A stretch of 64,000 nucleotides of DNA from Holacanthus passer (Eukaryota; Chordata; Actinopteri; Pomacanthidae): assembly GCA_025331565.1 (NCBI GenBank), contig JAFREQ010000063.1, forward strand, positions 2,102,501-2,166,500, in the 5' to 3' direction. Numbering within the stretch: the first letter of the stretch is position 1; each line of letters begins with the position of its first letter. A program made the translations under genes and the position numbers. Below, in pieces: positions 23,296 through 35,200 of the stretch. A model generated the notes under the pieces. The model made no database searches and was not told the origin of the DNA. It saw only the letters and a list, made by a program, of their open reading frames with translations.

Positions 23296-23360
23296 TAAAT
23301 ACAATATAAGATAAGATAAACCTTTATTCGTCCCTCAGTGGGAAATTTGCAATATGGAAA
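23296..23360 (-). repeat. LINE 3' tail fragment
   Basis: The minus strand reads AATTTCCCACTGAGGGACGA, then ATAAAGGTTTATCTTATCTTA. This is the characteristic 3' end of a fish non-LTR element and matches 52600-52655 closely. Its body is not present here. Confidence 0.6.
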
Positions 23361-23379
23361 CATTATTATTAATGTAGTA

Positions 23380-24420
23380 ATTGTAGGGTAATTTTCTGGA
23401 CCCAAGTCTCAGATCAATGGATCAAAATCAGATTTTAAAGGAGCTCAATTGATCAAAAATTTCTTCAAAATCTTCAATAATTAGGTTAAAAATCTTGCTG
23501 GAAAGTTGCTCCAAAATGCCTTCAAGCAGGTCTCAAAAATCTTCAAACAGGAGTCCAAGATGTTGTGACAAACCTTTATCATTAATAATAAAGTGAGAAA
23601 ACAAATAGCATGTACACAAGGCACAGTCCAAGAGCTCTCTGAGCTCAAATGAAACTTACATTTGTTTATATAGTTTTGGTGGGGGTTTTTCCACGCCTAT
23701 TGTCCAACCCATATGAATATCGAATTATGAATTTTACACCAATAAAATTTATTAATTCTTAGTTTTGCCCCCTAGAGGCTGGTCCAAACGTGCTTTTATT
23801 TGACACTATTATAATTTTGTTGAGTTCGTATCCGCCCCTAGGGGCTGGTCAAATTACTTCATCTTTGCTACGTGACACCAATATGTTTGGGCTTCTTAGG
23901 TATTTTTCCTAGGGTTCTACCTTTTATTTTATATCGGCACGGGACTTTCCGCCACCATTATCTCCAGCAGGACACACTTGTCACTTTTTTAAAAAAGAAG
24001 TACATAAATTTTCTTAATTAGGTACAGGAAGGTACAAGGAAACATACACTTCCATAGCTCATTAGAACACACTTGGCATTGTTATCTAAAAGAAATACAT
24101 AAATCTTTTTAATTAGGTACAAGAAAACGTAACTTCAATAACTCACTAGAGATTATACTGTCAAATTGCCCATATGTCATGCTGGCCTGTCCTCGCTATC
24201 AGGTCTTACTGACAGGTTGTTCTGGCTTACTCTGTCCTTGGTTTTTTCCTCTAATCAACACATACTTTCATGTTACACACATCCTTGATTACATGCTTCT
24301 TTAGATACACACACAGTATTATGCAGGTTATCATGTTCATATATTCAGTTCCACCTGTTACACACCTAGCTACATAGTTCCCGAGAGTTTTATCATCAAA
24401 TCCCATTACATTCAGAGTCC
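23380..24420 (-). mobile_element. Possible solo LTR-like element
   Basis: On the minus strand there is a TATA box (CTATATAAAC, about 23674-23665), followed by a transcript-like region with polyadenylation-like AT runs near 23580. Upstream are doubled segments: a GCCCCCTAGAGGCTGGTCC-like unit (near 23766 and 23836) and a ~95-bp repeat with TACATAAA.TTT.TTAATTAG (near 24000 and 24095). Promoter plus internal repeats resembles an LTR, but no primer-binding site, flanking duplication or coding region was found. Confidence 0.3.
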
Positions 24421-26045
24421 ACTTATGTAGTGCTTTTACACTACATAATGTTATAGCAAAGCTGACTAAGAGCCCAATGTCACTGAAAAATTATTTTAAT
24501 CAGCAGCTTCCAACCAACCAACCAACTCCAGAATTGAAATACATATCTGGGCTGTGATTCACATCTTGAAATTGTATTACATTCAATTTGGCCATGTCTA
24601 ATCATTTAAACTGAAGTATACTTGAAAAACTACTTTTTCCTATATGAATTTTACCTGCCTGAGATTTTTGATGCACTTTAAACCAACGCTGAAACAGTGT
24701 GAGATCAATAAAAAAAAATTTTGGTTTTTGTCAAGTGATATCTGGTTCCTCCTCTCTGTGAATGAACTACACAGAGTAAAAGGACAAAATACACAGTTCA
24801 CAGGCCTTATGAATTTAAAATATAAATGGTTATGAAAAAAGTCTCTCCTTCCAGCTCTGTGCACTCGCAAACCAGGTCCACAAAGGCCCCCCGAGCTCGT
24901 CTTGCTTACTGGGCAAATCCACCATTTAATGGCTTTCAACTGTGATTTGCTGACCAGCTGCTGACTTGTGTTTTCATCCCAGTGGCCCATTGCCATTCCA
25001 CTGGTGATTACACTGCTAAAGAGCTCCAGAGAGCTGGACAATGCCAGAGAGCTTTACATGTCACCAGTGTCATCGGCCGCAAAGAATAGGACGTCGCCAT
25101 TGAACGAAATATCAGCCTGTTTACAGTGAGGGGCCACGATGGGTGGGCAGGGGGAGGGTGTGTGGGTGCGTGAGGATGTGTGTGTCTACATGTCAGTACC
25201 TACAGGAGACTGTGAGTGTGAATGCAAAGGCTTTAGTGTGTGTGTGTGTTTTGAGATTACGTGGTTTGAGGGTGTGTGAACAACTTAGACAGAGCAGGCT
25301 GTTTGTTGGCTCAGACATGTTTGTGTGAGTTTCTTTCAGTTACTCAAAAACAAACTGTGGTACAAACAACACACAAGACTATGAGTCAAGTAACAGATGC
25401 ACGACAGACAACGTGTGGTCTGTCATCAGGCCAATGCCACTATTGTGCTATTGAAGTGCGTCACACAGCATTAATGTCTGTTTAAATACAGATAATAACA
25501 GAGGTCAAATGTCTCACTTAAGTGTCCATGTTTCATTCTAGAATAATCTATCATATAAAACACTCTCAAAAGTGTTTTAATGCAATAAATAACCACACTC
25601 ACCATCATGCTTTTCACAACTTAATTATGTCTAGCTTATAAATGCAAGGTTTGTTTGGCAGCTGACTCTCAAACCTCAAATGTCGGAGCTTCCCACGAGC
25701 TTTTAAAAGCACCAACAAAAGAGCTCTTTCAAAATAAATGCTCCCAACTGCATCACCAATACGCCTGTAACGTAACTTTTTGCGAGCGATGAGTTCCACA
25801 TATTGTTCCCCAAACAGGAAATGTCGTCTATCCAAACATTTCCAAAGGGCATCTTACAGTTCATCATAGACACACAGCCAGTTTTTTCTAATTTAATGAA
25901 GTGATTAAAACAAATTCAGTTTCTCTCTGATGTAACTGTATTTGCAACCTTGTTTACACGTTTTTCAAATTTCAGATGGCAGTCTACTATCTATACTGAT
26001 ATATAACTTGTTTATAAAAATCTGTTTTGTCTATCATTGACCTTT

Positions 26046-26345
26046 AAATGTAAAGGAACAGTTTGAGCTTATTCTATTGAGCTAAGTTTAGCATAAAGAT
26101 CAGAAACATTTAACTTGGCTCTGTCCAAAGGTCAAGAAATCTGCTTAATAGCACCTCTAAATCTCACTGATTAACATGTAGTTCATTTGTTTATCTATCT
26201 ATACAAAAACCTGAAGTGTAATGACACATTGTTGTTTTAAGGGGAGTTTGATTTTGGACTCTTTCTTGGTCCATATTTTCAGAGACTTCCTGGGGACACT
26301 GCTGGTTGTCTGGTAACCTCACAGTGACAACCAGGAAGTAACCGC
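26046..26345 (+). repeat. Teleost MITE-like repeat (AAAGGAACAGTT type)
   Basis: Starts with AAATGTAAAGGAACAGTTTG and contains GAGCTAAGTTTAGCATAAAG, GGCTCTGTCCAAAGGTCA, AGCACCTCTAAATCTCACTG and GACTTCCTGGGGACACTGC. This is the diagnostic order of a high-copy fish repeat (recalled). The 3' end fades in AACCAGGAAG. Confidence 0.65.
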
Positions 26346-26904
26346 ATCACATTACATATTACACATACAGTCTTACATCCCACAAATTACAATAAATTTA
26401 CAGTTATGTGTAGGCTCTTGAAGAAGAGATCAAATTAAAAATTCTTTGATAAGACTAAAAATTCATTAACTAGGCAGAGAGGCTACCATTTAAATTTCAT
26501 CCTCCTCTTCATCAACAGTGTGTGAAAGAGTATATGTGTGTGCACATGAAAGCTGTATGTTGTGTCGATGTTGTTGTGAACAGGCTCAAACAGTAACCTG
26601 ACAGGGGCAAACAGAGAGAGACAAAAGGTTCAGAACAGAGGGATTTGAAGTTATTGTCACCACTAGTCTGATACTGATGTGTCATGACTCGTTGTTCATA
26701 TGTGACCAAAAACACACTAACAACACTCCATAACAACAAATTTTCAATATATCACTGTGAAACCTGGTTTCTAAAACTGAGAATAATAATAATAATTGAA
26801 TGATAAGAAAATGACTACAGAGAAAATAATAATCTTTCATTGGACAACTGTAACTAAAATATTACATACTTATCCACAATACTCTTTCCAAATTTAAGGC
26901 ATCT

Positions 26905-27180
26905 TCATTGTGCTTTGAATACAGTGCTACTTTGGTTTGAGTCCTACTTCATGGGGTTATTGTTCAAAGTGGCATGGCAAGAAGAGGTGCTCAAGCATCA
27001 TTTCCTGTCCACTGGGATACCTCAAGGATCTGTATGTGGTCCCCTTCTCTTCTCAGTAAAAACCATCTCCCTTGGCCAATCATCACCTCAGAATCTTTTC
27101 TTGCTCCATTGCAATGCTGATGGTACATGGATCCTTGGATGGATTACTGAACGGGCCTACTGGGCACCAAGGGCCCAAGA
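26905..27180 (+). mobile_element. Degraded LINE reverse-transcriptase fragment
   Basis: An open frame from 26915 encodes residues like VLLWFESYFMGLLFKVAW, then GIPQGSVCGPLLFS. This is the fingers/palm part of a non-LTR reverse transcriptase, where GxPQGSxLGPLLF is diagnostic. The catalytic YADD box has decayed to NADG (about 27112-27123) with flanking indels, so it cannot be active. Only about 90 codons remain. Confidence 0.75.
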
Positions 27181-29344
27181 TGTCAAAGGGCTCCAGGTCC
27201 AGAGCTTCTAGCCCCTTTTACATGGAGATAGACGTCATAGTTGTGTCTCCTCACTCTGTTTAAAAAGTAACTTAACACCACCTGAATCTTGTTTTTGCTG
27301 ACCTCCAGCGGTGTAACTCTTGTAGTGATGCAGGAGCATACTCCCGGACACCAACCACATCAATGTTGGGTGTGGTTACAGGTGCCGCAAAGCACTTTCC
27401 TGACCACACCCAGCACAGTCTGGGGTGAAAAGCCTTTTCTGTAATATGTGAATACAAAATTAACAGCGGTTGTAACCTGAGCTTGTGTATGAAATGGAGT
27501 TTTTGAGTATATTGTAGATGCACCTTTAAAGATGTTGTTTGTATGTTTTTGTTCTTTTAATCACATATTCCTGCTTATGTGAACTCTTGAATGTCTTTTT
27601 TCTGTTCCAGTTAAATGAAGAAATACTTTTTAAAGATAAAGGCTGAAATCTACCTGGCACTGATTTCCACACTTGAACTTTCTTTTTTGTTATATTGTGT
27701 TCAGGCAGGACTCATTTGACTGTTTGCTTTTCTCACCTGGAGGACTGAAGTTCATGTGACTAAAATGTGAGTAAGAGATGGGGTTTTGTGGACCACACCT
27801 CAGTCAGGTGGGGGATTTTGATTCCCTTCTGTGGGAATGGGGGGTTGGTGCTGCTGCAGGTTGCATAATCTCAAAGTAGTTTTGTAATGTGCTGCATTTT
27901 ATTGAATTAAGTATTTATTTTATGTGTTTTGGTGATTTGCAGGTGAAGAAAGCATCAAGACGACTGAAATTGAGCTGAAATGAAAAAGAAAAGTTTTGCC
28001 CTCTTTTCTACAGTCAAAACTCTTTTTTTCAGGTTTTAAAGTATTTATTGTGACTACAGTTTCTCTGATGATGAGACACTCTGCCAGCAAGTCAGTTATG
28101 TCATGTTTGACAAAATGTATTGCAATTCATTTCATTTTATATTTATAGACATTCATATACAATAAAATCAGTTGGTCAGGCAGAGTGCCAGGACTAATGA
28201 GGGCTTCCTTATTTTTTATTGGGCTTATAAGTCGGTACCGCCCATCAGAGCAGTGCAGGTATGAGTTGTGAAAGGTGTGTGTGAGTATGTGACAGATGTG
28301 AATTCATGGGGAGTTTCTTGTTAAACTCTTTCTTGTCCTACAATTTATAGCAGCATTTTCTCCTCTACACCCCTTGACACGCCTGTCATTCAAACACAGA
28401 GGAATAGCAACCAATGCTACGCCCTTCGTGATAATGCAAGTGAGAAACTACATGCATGCCTTGATCAGTACTGACTGATGGCATATTTCAGGCTTTAGTC
28501 ATAAGCACTTGAGGAATCCTGCAGGCTGTGTGCAGAGAACATGGGGTTTAGTTGTGTGGGATCTTTTTTCCATATGTCCAAACAAATGAATCCCACCCTG
28601 TGTCTCTGGAAGCCCATGCAGGAAGGACGAGGAGATGAACGGCCTAAGAAGCACATTCAGTAACCTTCTCATCCTACCGAGGCGTTCGAAGGAGCCATAT
28701 TATACTGAGGACACTCATATTTAGCTGAAGACCCATAGTCAGGGTTTCACACAGGATATCGTACCTGATCAACTCAAGTTTCATAGCACAAGAACAGCCG
28801 TTTGGGGCACGGCTATTATAAGTCAGTGTACCATCAAAATGATTTTGAATCTGTTATTTTAAGGTGAAACAGTTGCATAATGTTTCTTTAAGATCTCCAG
28901 ATAGTTGTGAACAGCCACCATACCTGCCCTTTGAGGAGCCAATCCTCCAATCAGCACAAGTTAGAAAAAAGTAAGACTTTACTGTGCATGTACGAACATG
29001 AGCTTCATGTTTTTACCTGAATTAAAGAGGCTTTAAAGGGTTTTGAAACGACAAAGGTGTACCAACACAATATCCAATTTAAGAGCCTAATTGTACAGTT
29101 ATATAACAAATAAATATATGTATTGCTTTTCTTAAAAAGAACAATGAATGAAAAATGTTTTTTTCCAGAAGCAGGCTGTTTTTTTCTGACAGCAGCAGCA
29201 GAATGGGTGCCGTTCTGTGGCTGACGGTCTCTGTTCATACATGTAGAAGATCATCAGCACAATCCCTGAAACTGTATAATAGAAACATGATGAATGACTG
29301 TGGAGGGTTAAAACCTGTAATTTAGTTTCCTCTGTGAACTGTTA

Positions 29345-29551
29345 AAAATGTTACATAACATGATTTATTATAGTTTATACAGTACATATCATAGCTACAT
29401 TTGCACTGCTGTCATATATTGGTTTTATAGTTTATTTTGTACATTCATTCATCTGGTAATTTAGCTATATGCACTTTGTTTGAACTGGTTAGAATATAAA
29501 CTGTTTTGTTGTACTGGTACTTTGTGCAGTGACACTAAAGCAAAATCTAAT
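29345..29551 (+). repeat. LINE 3' tail (GTACTTTGTGCAGTGACA type)
   Basis: Ends with TTGTACTGGTACTTTGTGCA, then GTGACACTAAAGCAAAATCTAATA. This is a degenerate form of the fish LINE tail that normally ends in ...AATAAAGTTGAATCTAATC. The next element begins exactly at its end. Confidence 0.6.
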
Positions 29552-29552
29552 A

Positions 29553-30163
29553 CAGTGGTGGAAACTAAATTCACTTACTCAAGTACTTTCCTAGGGAATC
29601 GGGTATTTGTACTTCACTTGAGCTTCACCTTTACTCAATTACATTTCAAAAGGACATAATCTACTTTTTACTTCACTTCATTGATTTGACAACATTAGTT
29701 ACTAGTTGCTTTGCATATTTACATATTTACATTATTAGTGCAAATTATGCAACATTAAATGTATGTTCACATTAATGCATCACTAATTTATATACAGTGA
29801 TGTTTTTTTCTGAAATGGACCATTCTGCATAATTGTGACTCTTAACATCATTCATTTATCACCACACATTACACTAACCTACAGTGTTCACATCTCACAA
29901 TACCTTACATGAACACACTCCAATCTTTTGGATTATTACCTCGTTACATTGCACATATTCTTTACACTTCAACCTGTGAACATATGGCATTAAACCTGAT
30001 TCTGAGTACTTTGCCTTTTGGTACTTTAAGTATATTTTCATGCTAATGCTTATGTAATTAAGTAAGATTTTGACTGCCAGACTTTTACTTAAAAGTGTCT
30101 TTTTACACTGTGGTATTTTTAATTTTTCTTAAGCAAAAGATCTGAGTACTTTTTCCAACACTG
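29553..30163 (+). mobile_element. MITE with CAGTGGTGGAAA inverted termini
   Basis: The left end CAGTGGTGGAAA pairs with the right end TTTCCAACACTG (11 of 12 positions). Interior pieces are ACTCAAGTACTTTCC, TTTGTACTTCACTTGAG, AAAGTGTCTTTTTACACTGT and GATCTGAGTACTTTTTCC. No clean flanking target duplication was found. Partial relatives lie at 20500-20600 and 30905-30990. Confidence 0.7.
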
Positions 30164-30904
30164 GCAGAAAGCAAAAGTTCCTGAACACGCTCAACTAACT
30201 TATGTGACGCTTCACTGGGCTTTCATTCAAGTGAAACCATAACTGCATTTGTCATTCATAAATACACTTTCGCTTTCTTACACACAGTCACACACACTGA
30301 GTATTAACAGCAGCACACGTTAAGTTCAACTCTTATGGCTGTTATATAATCAACCACACTGACTAACAAAAAAGGTCCTTTAATGTTGAGCCACACCCTG
30401 GATGTCACCTCACATACACAAACACACACACTCCCATTTTATTTTGGTGAAATTATAAAGCTTCAGAAAAAATACATAAAATGCTCTAAAAAACACAGCA
30501 GGACTCGGAGCGTGAACGCACACGTGCAGCTCCGGTTTGGACACGTGTGTAGCGTCACCAGTCAGACGCATTTACGTACATTTTATCACCTTCTTTGATG
30601 GATTTTATAAAACACAGAAACATGAAATTGTCGAGTGAGGGAGAGAAAAATGTTTAATAAACCTGCAGTCACAGTAGAAACATTGTGTTTTGAACAGATA
30701 TTTAATGAGGTGACGCTGATTTGTGGACGCGTCCAGAGGGCGAGACCGACGTCATCCAGGGCTCCGCGCTGCGTTCATGTTTGTCGGAAAAATCTTATTC
30801 ATTGTAGAAATACGTGAACATTTCTGTGTATTTATTTATTTATGTATATTTTGCTGTAAACACTTGAGTGCATTCACTGAAGTTTTTTTTTTAATTCAAG
30901 ACTT

Positions 30905-30990
30905 ACTTTTATGACAGTATTTCTAGTAGTATTTTTACATTGTGGTTTTACAACTTTTACTTAAACAAAGACCTGAATACTTCATCAACC
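30905..30990 (+). repeat. 3' fragment of the CAGTGGTGGAAA-type MITE
   Basis: Reads TTTTTACATTGTGGTTTTAC, then ACTTTTACTTAAACAAAGACCTGAATACTTC. It aligns with the right end of the element at 29553-30163. Confidence 0.55.
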
Positions 30991-31274
30991 ATTGTTGATT
31001 GGTGTAAAATGGCATTAAAGGAGAATGTAGCATACATGTGTTAGAAAACAGACACCAAATATGATGAATGTGTAACTATCTATTAAGGTTTGATATCATG
31101 ACTGATCAACAGTCTCCTTGTCATGTGTCACAGTAATGGGGCTGACGGCCATGTTATATAAACGTTTGTGTATCTGACAGACTATAGACATGAATCACTT
31201 CTTCAAATGAGTTTAATCTAATCAAATCACACATTGAAGATAAAGTTGATCTACAACTGGTCAAGTTTTGTTTT

Positions 31275-31530
31275 TCTGGACAGTGAGAAGTGAAAGTGCA
31301 TGAACAACTGTATGTTGCACAACAATTACAATGTTGCATATATATTATTATTTATAACTTATTCTATTATTCCCAACTATGTACATCATTCCTGGATGTA
31401 ACTTGTTTTAATTTCATTTTTCAACCTCTAATATTTCCTGTTTTACAGTGCTGTATCACCAAGACAAATTCCTATGTACTTTGCACATTTGGAGAATAAA
31501 CCGATTTTGATTCTATTTCATTTTCATTTG
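31275..31530 (+). repeat. LINE 3' tail (CACCAAGACAAATTCC type)
   Basis: Contains GCTGTATCACCAAGACAAAT, then TCCTATGTACTTTGCACATTTGG and AATAAACCGATTTTGATTCTATTT. This is the recognisable 3' end of a fish non-LTR retrotransposon. The body is not preserved. Confidence 0.65.
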
Positions 31531-31884
31531 GTCTCTTTTTTTATCAGTGTTATCTGTACATGTTTAAAGGAATGCTATGTGGTAGTTGCAGTTTGCATTT
31601 TAATTCGAGCTTTTATTGAGGGCAGTTATAATTTTGTCTACATCTATTGCTGCAGATTATGGGACAAAATGGTGCATTAAAACATATCATTGTGAGCATT
31701 TTTTATTTATTTCTACCCCTGCAATACAAAACTGTTTTGATTTAATCATTTAATGTTAGAACTTAATTCAAAATTACTATCTATCCATGATGCACCCGTT
31801 ACTAAAAGCACTTGAATGCGCCCGACAAAAGTGACTCTTTATGACTTCCGATAGTGGAAATTAAGAGGTTTTACGACGAGGAAG

Positions 31885-32271
31885 TTCTTGAAGGCATCAC
31901 GTCAACCTGACCCAGAGGCGCGCTCCCGGCTTTACGTGGCTACGCCCCCTGTACGGCGTACGTGCGCGCACCCCCGTATCGCGTGGTGGGGATCATCCAT
32001 ATTTGCTGCTGCTGCTGGTGGAGTTAAAGGTTGTAAAAATCCGGAGAGGCCCTCGGACACGTTTCTTTCTTTTTCTATATGTTTTAATCGGCTGCCGACG
32101 ACTCTGCGTCTTAGACTGAAGCTTGTTTTGGTCTATGAGCGACAGAGGAGCGGCAGACCCCGCGGAACCGCTTCACGTTTCCCCTGAAATTGAAGGCGAA
32201 TTCGGGCCGGAGGGGGAGGAGGAGGCTGCTAACAGTTAATCCTGAGGGGGGAAGAAAGACGGCGGTGGGAA
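31885..32271 (+). promoter_or_regulatory. CpG-rich promoter and 5' UTR of larp1
   Basis: GC and CpG content rises sharply from about 31910 and stays high through the first coding exon, unlike the AT-rich flanks. GCGCGC, ACGTGCGCGC and similar motifs are present and there is no obvious TATA box, as in a CpG-island promoter. A pyrimidine run (TTTCTTTCTTTTTCT, near 32061-32075) could mark a start site. The exact start cannot be set from sequence. Confidence 0.6.
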
Positions 32272-35200
32272 ATGGCCACTCAGGTGGAGACTCTCCTGCC
32301 TGGCAACCCGCTTCTCAGCAAAGCGGAGGAGCACGGTAAAGTGATCCGAGGCGAGCCGGAGGAGGAGGAGGGCGGCCGGGGCGACGGGGCCAAGCGGCAG
32401 ACGGGTGTCGCCGAGCAGGGGAGCAGCAGCCCCGGGCAGGGAGGGACCCCCGGCGCGGAGCAGACCTCCACCTCTAAGCGGGCGACAGAGGAGGGCAAAG
32501 GGGGTTGTGACAGCGACGAGAAGCAGCAGGAGGAGGGCGTTAAAGGCTGCAACAGAAAGGAGTTTACCGAGGCTCCTCCGCCCAAGGTGAACCCGTGGAC
32601 CAGGAAGATGAATGCGGTCACCGTGGTCAGCGTGAACGGACAAGCACACCACGGTTTGTACCCCCCCCTCCCTCCATGTCAGTGTGTTTGTGTCCAGATG
32701 TGCTCACGGGGGACAGCTGTCACACATATCGTTTAATGCATTTGAACCAAAAAGGGAGAATAAACACTGCTCCCCTGCAAGCAGGTTATATTTGGAGTAA
32801 AAGCCCCCCTCTTCTTCCTCCTCCTCCTCCTCTTAGTGAAGTCTATTCTTGGAGTTCATGGTGGCTGATTGCACAAGGGATCACACCCTTTAAAATACAT
32901 GCATCCTCGTAAAATGTGCATTGACTTTATTTAATCGCATGCTAATCAATATTAACTTCAGGTCTTTTTTTGGATCTCTGCTTCTGCTTCATCATAATAT
33001 GTTATTTAAAGGATCCCTTTCTCTCTCTTGTCTTGCACTGGTTGTAAAAGTTGCTTTGCATGTCTCATAACACCAGACAAGCTGTATTAATCTTGCAGGA
33101 TCTAGTTTTAAAGGGTGTGGGTGTGTTTTTCTGGCATTTGAGGGAGGAGAGCATGTTGTGTCCAGCAGTGTCACTGTGCATGCTTTAACTTCAAGACAGG
33201 ACAAGATAGTAGCTCAGATGTCCTTATGTTTAGCCTGCTTCATCACCCTCTTCTTCCTCCCTCATCTGCAGCCACCCAGCAGCTCAACACTTAGCTGACA
33301 CACTCCCTCCGCCTGCCAAACACTTAAACCGGTGGTTACTACTGTTTACGCGGTTGTGCTGGGGCAGGTTTCGGCCACGCCAGACATTAATGAGACATCC
33401 GCCCATGTCTCGCATTGCATCAATTAGAAGAAAAGCCCTGAGCTGGGTGGCTGTGTAGCTGCTTAGCCGACTAACAATAGCACTTCTTTGGCCTAGCGCG
33501 TCGCCGAGCCCTCCCCACTCAGATGTTAGCTTAGCTTCCAGGTCGCTACTGTCCTTTTCCAGTCGTCCTCTTTAAAACGTGTCAGCTTCTGATCTCTCTA
33601 AGATCGATTGTCGACACAGAAACGCCACCCAACATGAAACATCTGCTCGTTTAATCGCTAAAAAGGAGCAGGTTTGTTATGAGACATCACGTGTTCACTC
33701 CACGTGTTCCCCGAGAGAAAGGCATGGACGCTGCTAGCTAGCTAGCGAGTTAGCTGGCCAACTAGCTAACTGCATCGGATCGGTGCAACTCAAAGACTAT
33801 AAATCATTTGTTGTTGTTCTATGTGAGGTAGTCTGGTTGTTTCCTGGTTAGTAACCTGGCTGTCATGTCGTGTTTCTGTTGTCAGACCCGGCTCATGCCT
33901 GCTTGTCCACCCAGCTAGTGTTCGTTAGCATGGAAGCTAACAGGCAGGCTGGCATAAGTCATCATGGCTTCTGCATGGTCTCACACTGGTCCGGGGTAAA
34001 ATCTAACTAATTGTGTTTTGTCATAAGATACACATGGGCAATCTTGTCAAATTAAGGACTGATTGCCAAAATCAGAGCCACATTAATCGATTATTGGAGT
34101 GATTATTGGTGATGCATATGGAGACAGCTCTGCTCTGTCAGGACAACGTGGTGTCTTGCCTCACAGCCATGTGTGCTTTTTCCTGGACACTGGCTGTTTT
34201 GCATTTGCACTGTAGGGTCATCATGGTTCTGACCCACAGCCTGTCAGCGATTTGTGTTGTCTTTTTGTTTGCCAGCTGGTTTGTTTGCTTTGCTGAAGTA
34301 TATGTAACTCATGTAGAGTTTAGAGTACAGCCTGTACCCTGAATCTGGAGCGGTCTGGGTGGACTGGATGGATGTGCTCCAAAAGCTGTCACATCAGCAA
34401 GTAAACCTGGCTGGGAGCCAGAGGTTCAGATAACCAGGCAGGAGTGCCCCTTTTTTATGTTGCATTCAGAGACCAAAAGCTGGATTGTCGATTGTGTGTT
34501 CAGAGCAGTGTTTCCAAACCCTTTTCCCCCTTGTGACCCCATAATACAAAGCCATGTCTGCTTTGGAGTTGTCGTCACAGGTTGTGTGTTTATGACTTGT
34601 GAGCAGTTGAATTTAAGCATGATTTTACCTTCTCAGATTGTTTAATTTGTACAATAAGACCCCAGGAGGTAAAACCATACTGTATTTCACAAGGGGCAAA
34701 AAAGAAAAGGTGTGTGACTGTATCATGAGGAAGTCTACTTGATTTTATAGTGTGAGTGTAGCTTAAGATGTAGCAATACACAAGTTTTACTGTTTTTAAA
34801 GTTCTTTTCTGAAGATGGTGGCAGCCTCAATAAAGTTCTTGTCCTAGATTCTTTTGCAAGGTCTTATTTGATCAAAATGATCCTTTCCTAACCGAAAAGT
34901 AAGTAGTTGAGCCTTTTTAACAGGTAGAAAGCTCTCTAATCAGTAATGTGTACTCTCAGTGTGTCCTTGAACAAGATCCTGGACTCCTGGAAAAGAACAC
35001 CAGCTGAAAGTCTGAAAATGTATTTCCACGGCCCAGGCAGCCGGTTTGAGGATCACAGTGGGAGTATGTTACAGTGTGTGACTTAAATTTGTGGCAAGAG
35101 GAGGGTGGATTTGGATCCCGTATAAGCAGCACATTTTCACAATCGCCCCAGGTATGCCACTACTGACTGGGTTTACTGTTGTTGGGGAACTATTTTAGCC

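Larger units (their letters stand above)
21010..31880. other. Gene-free interval rich in repeats
   Basis: No multi-exon coding gene was recognised between dehydrogenase B and larp1. The interval holds the repeats listed separately, several microsatellites and unassigned AT-rich sequence. A CpG-containing patch at about 30500-30790 carries ACACGTG E-box-like sites and a GACGTCAT CRE-like site, but no exon could be tied to it. Confidence 0.5.

Noticed and set aside
24640..25041. 133-codon minus-strand open frame
   Set aside because: No family resemblance, ends in AT-rich sequence, no splice context; treated as chance.
27185..27530. Block after the LINE fragment with a palindromic GGGCCTACTGGGCACCAAGGGCCC-like stretch
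   Set aside because: Looked like an element end, but no second terminus or related copy could be found in the window.
31888..32187. 99-codon open frame upstream of larp1
   Set aside because: Lies in the CpG-rich promoter/5' UTR; composition reflects GC content and there is no evidence the ATG is within the transcript.
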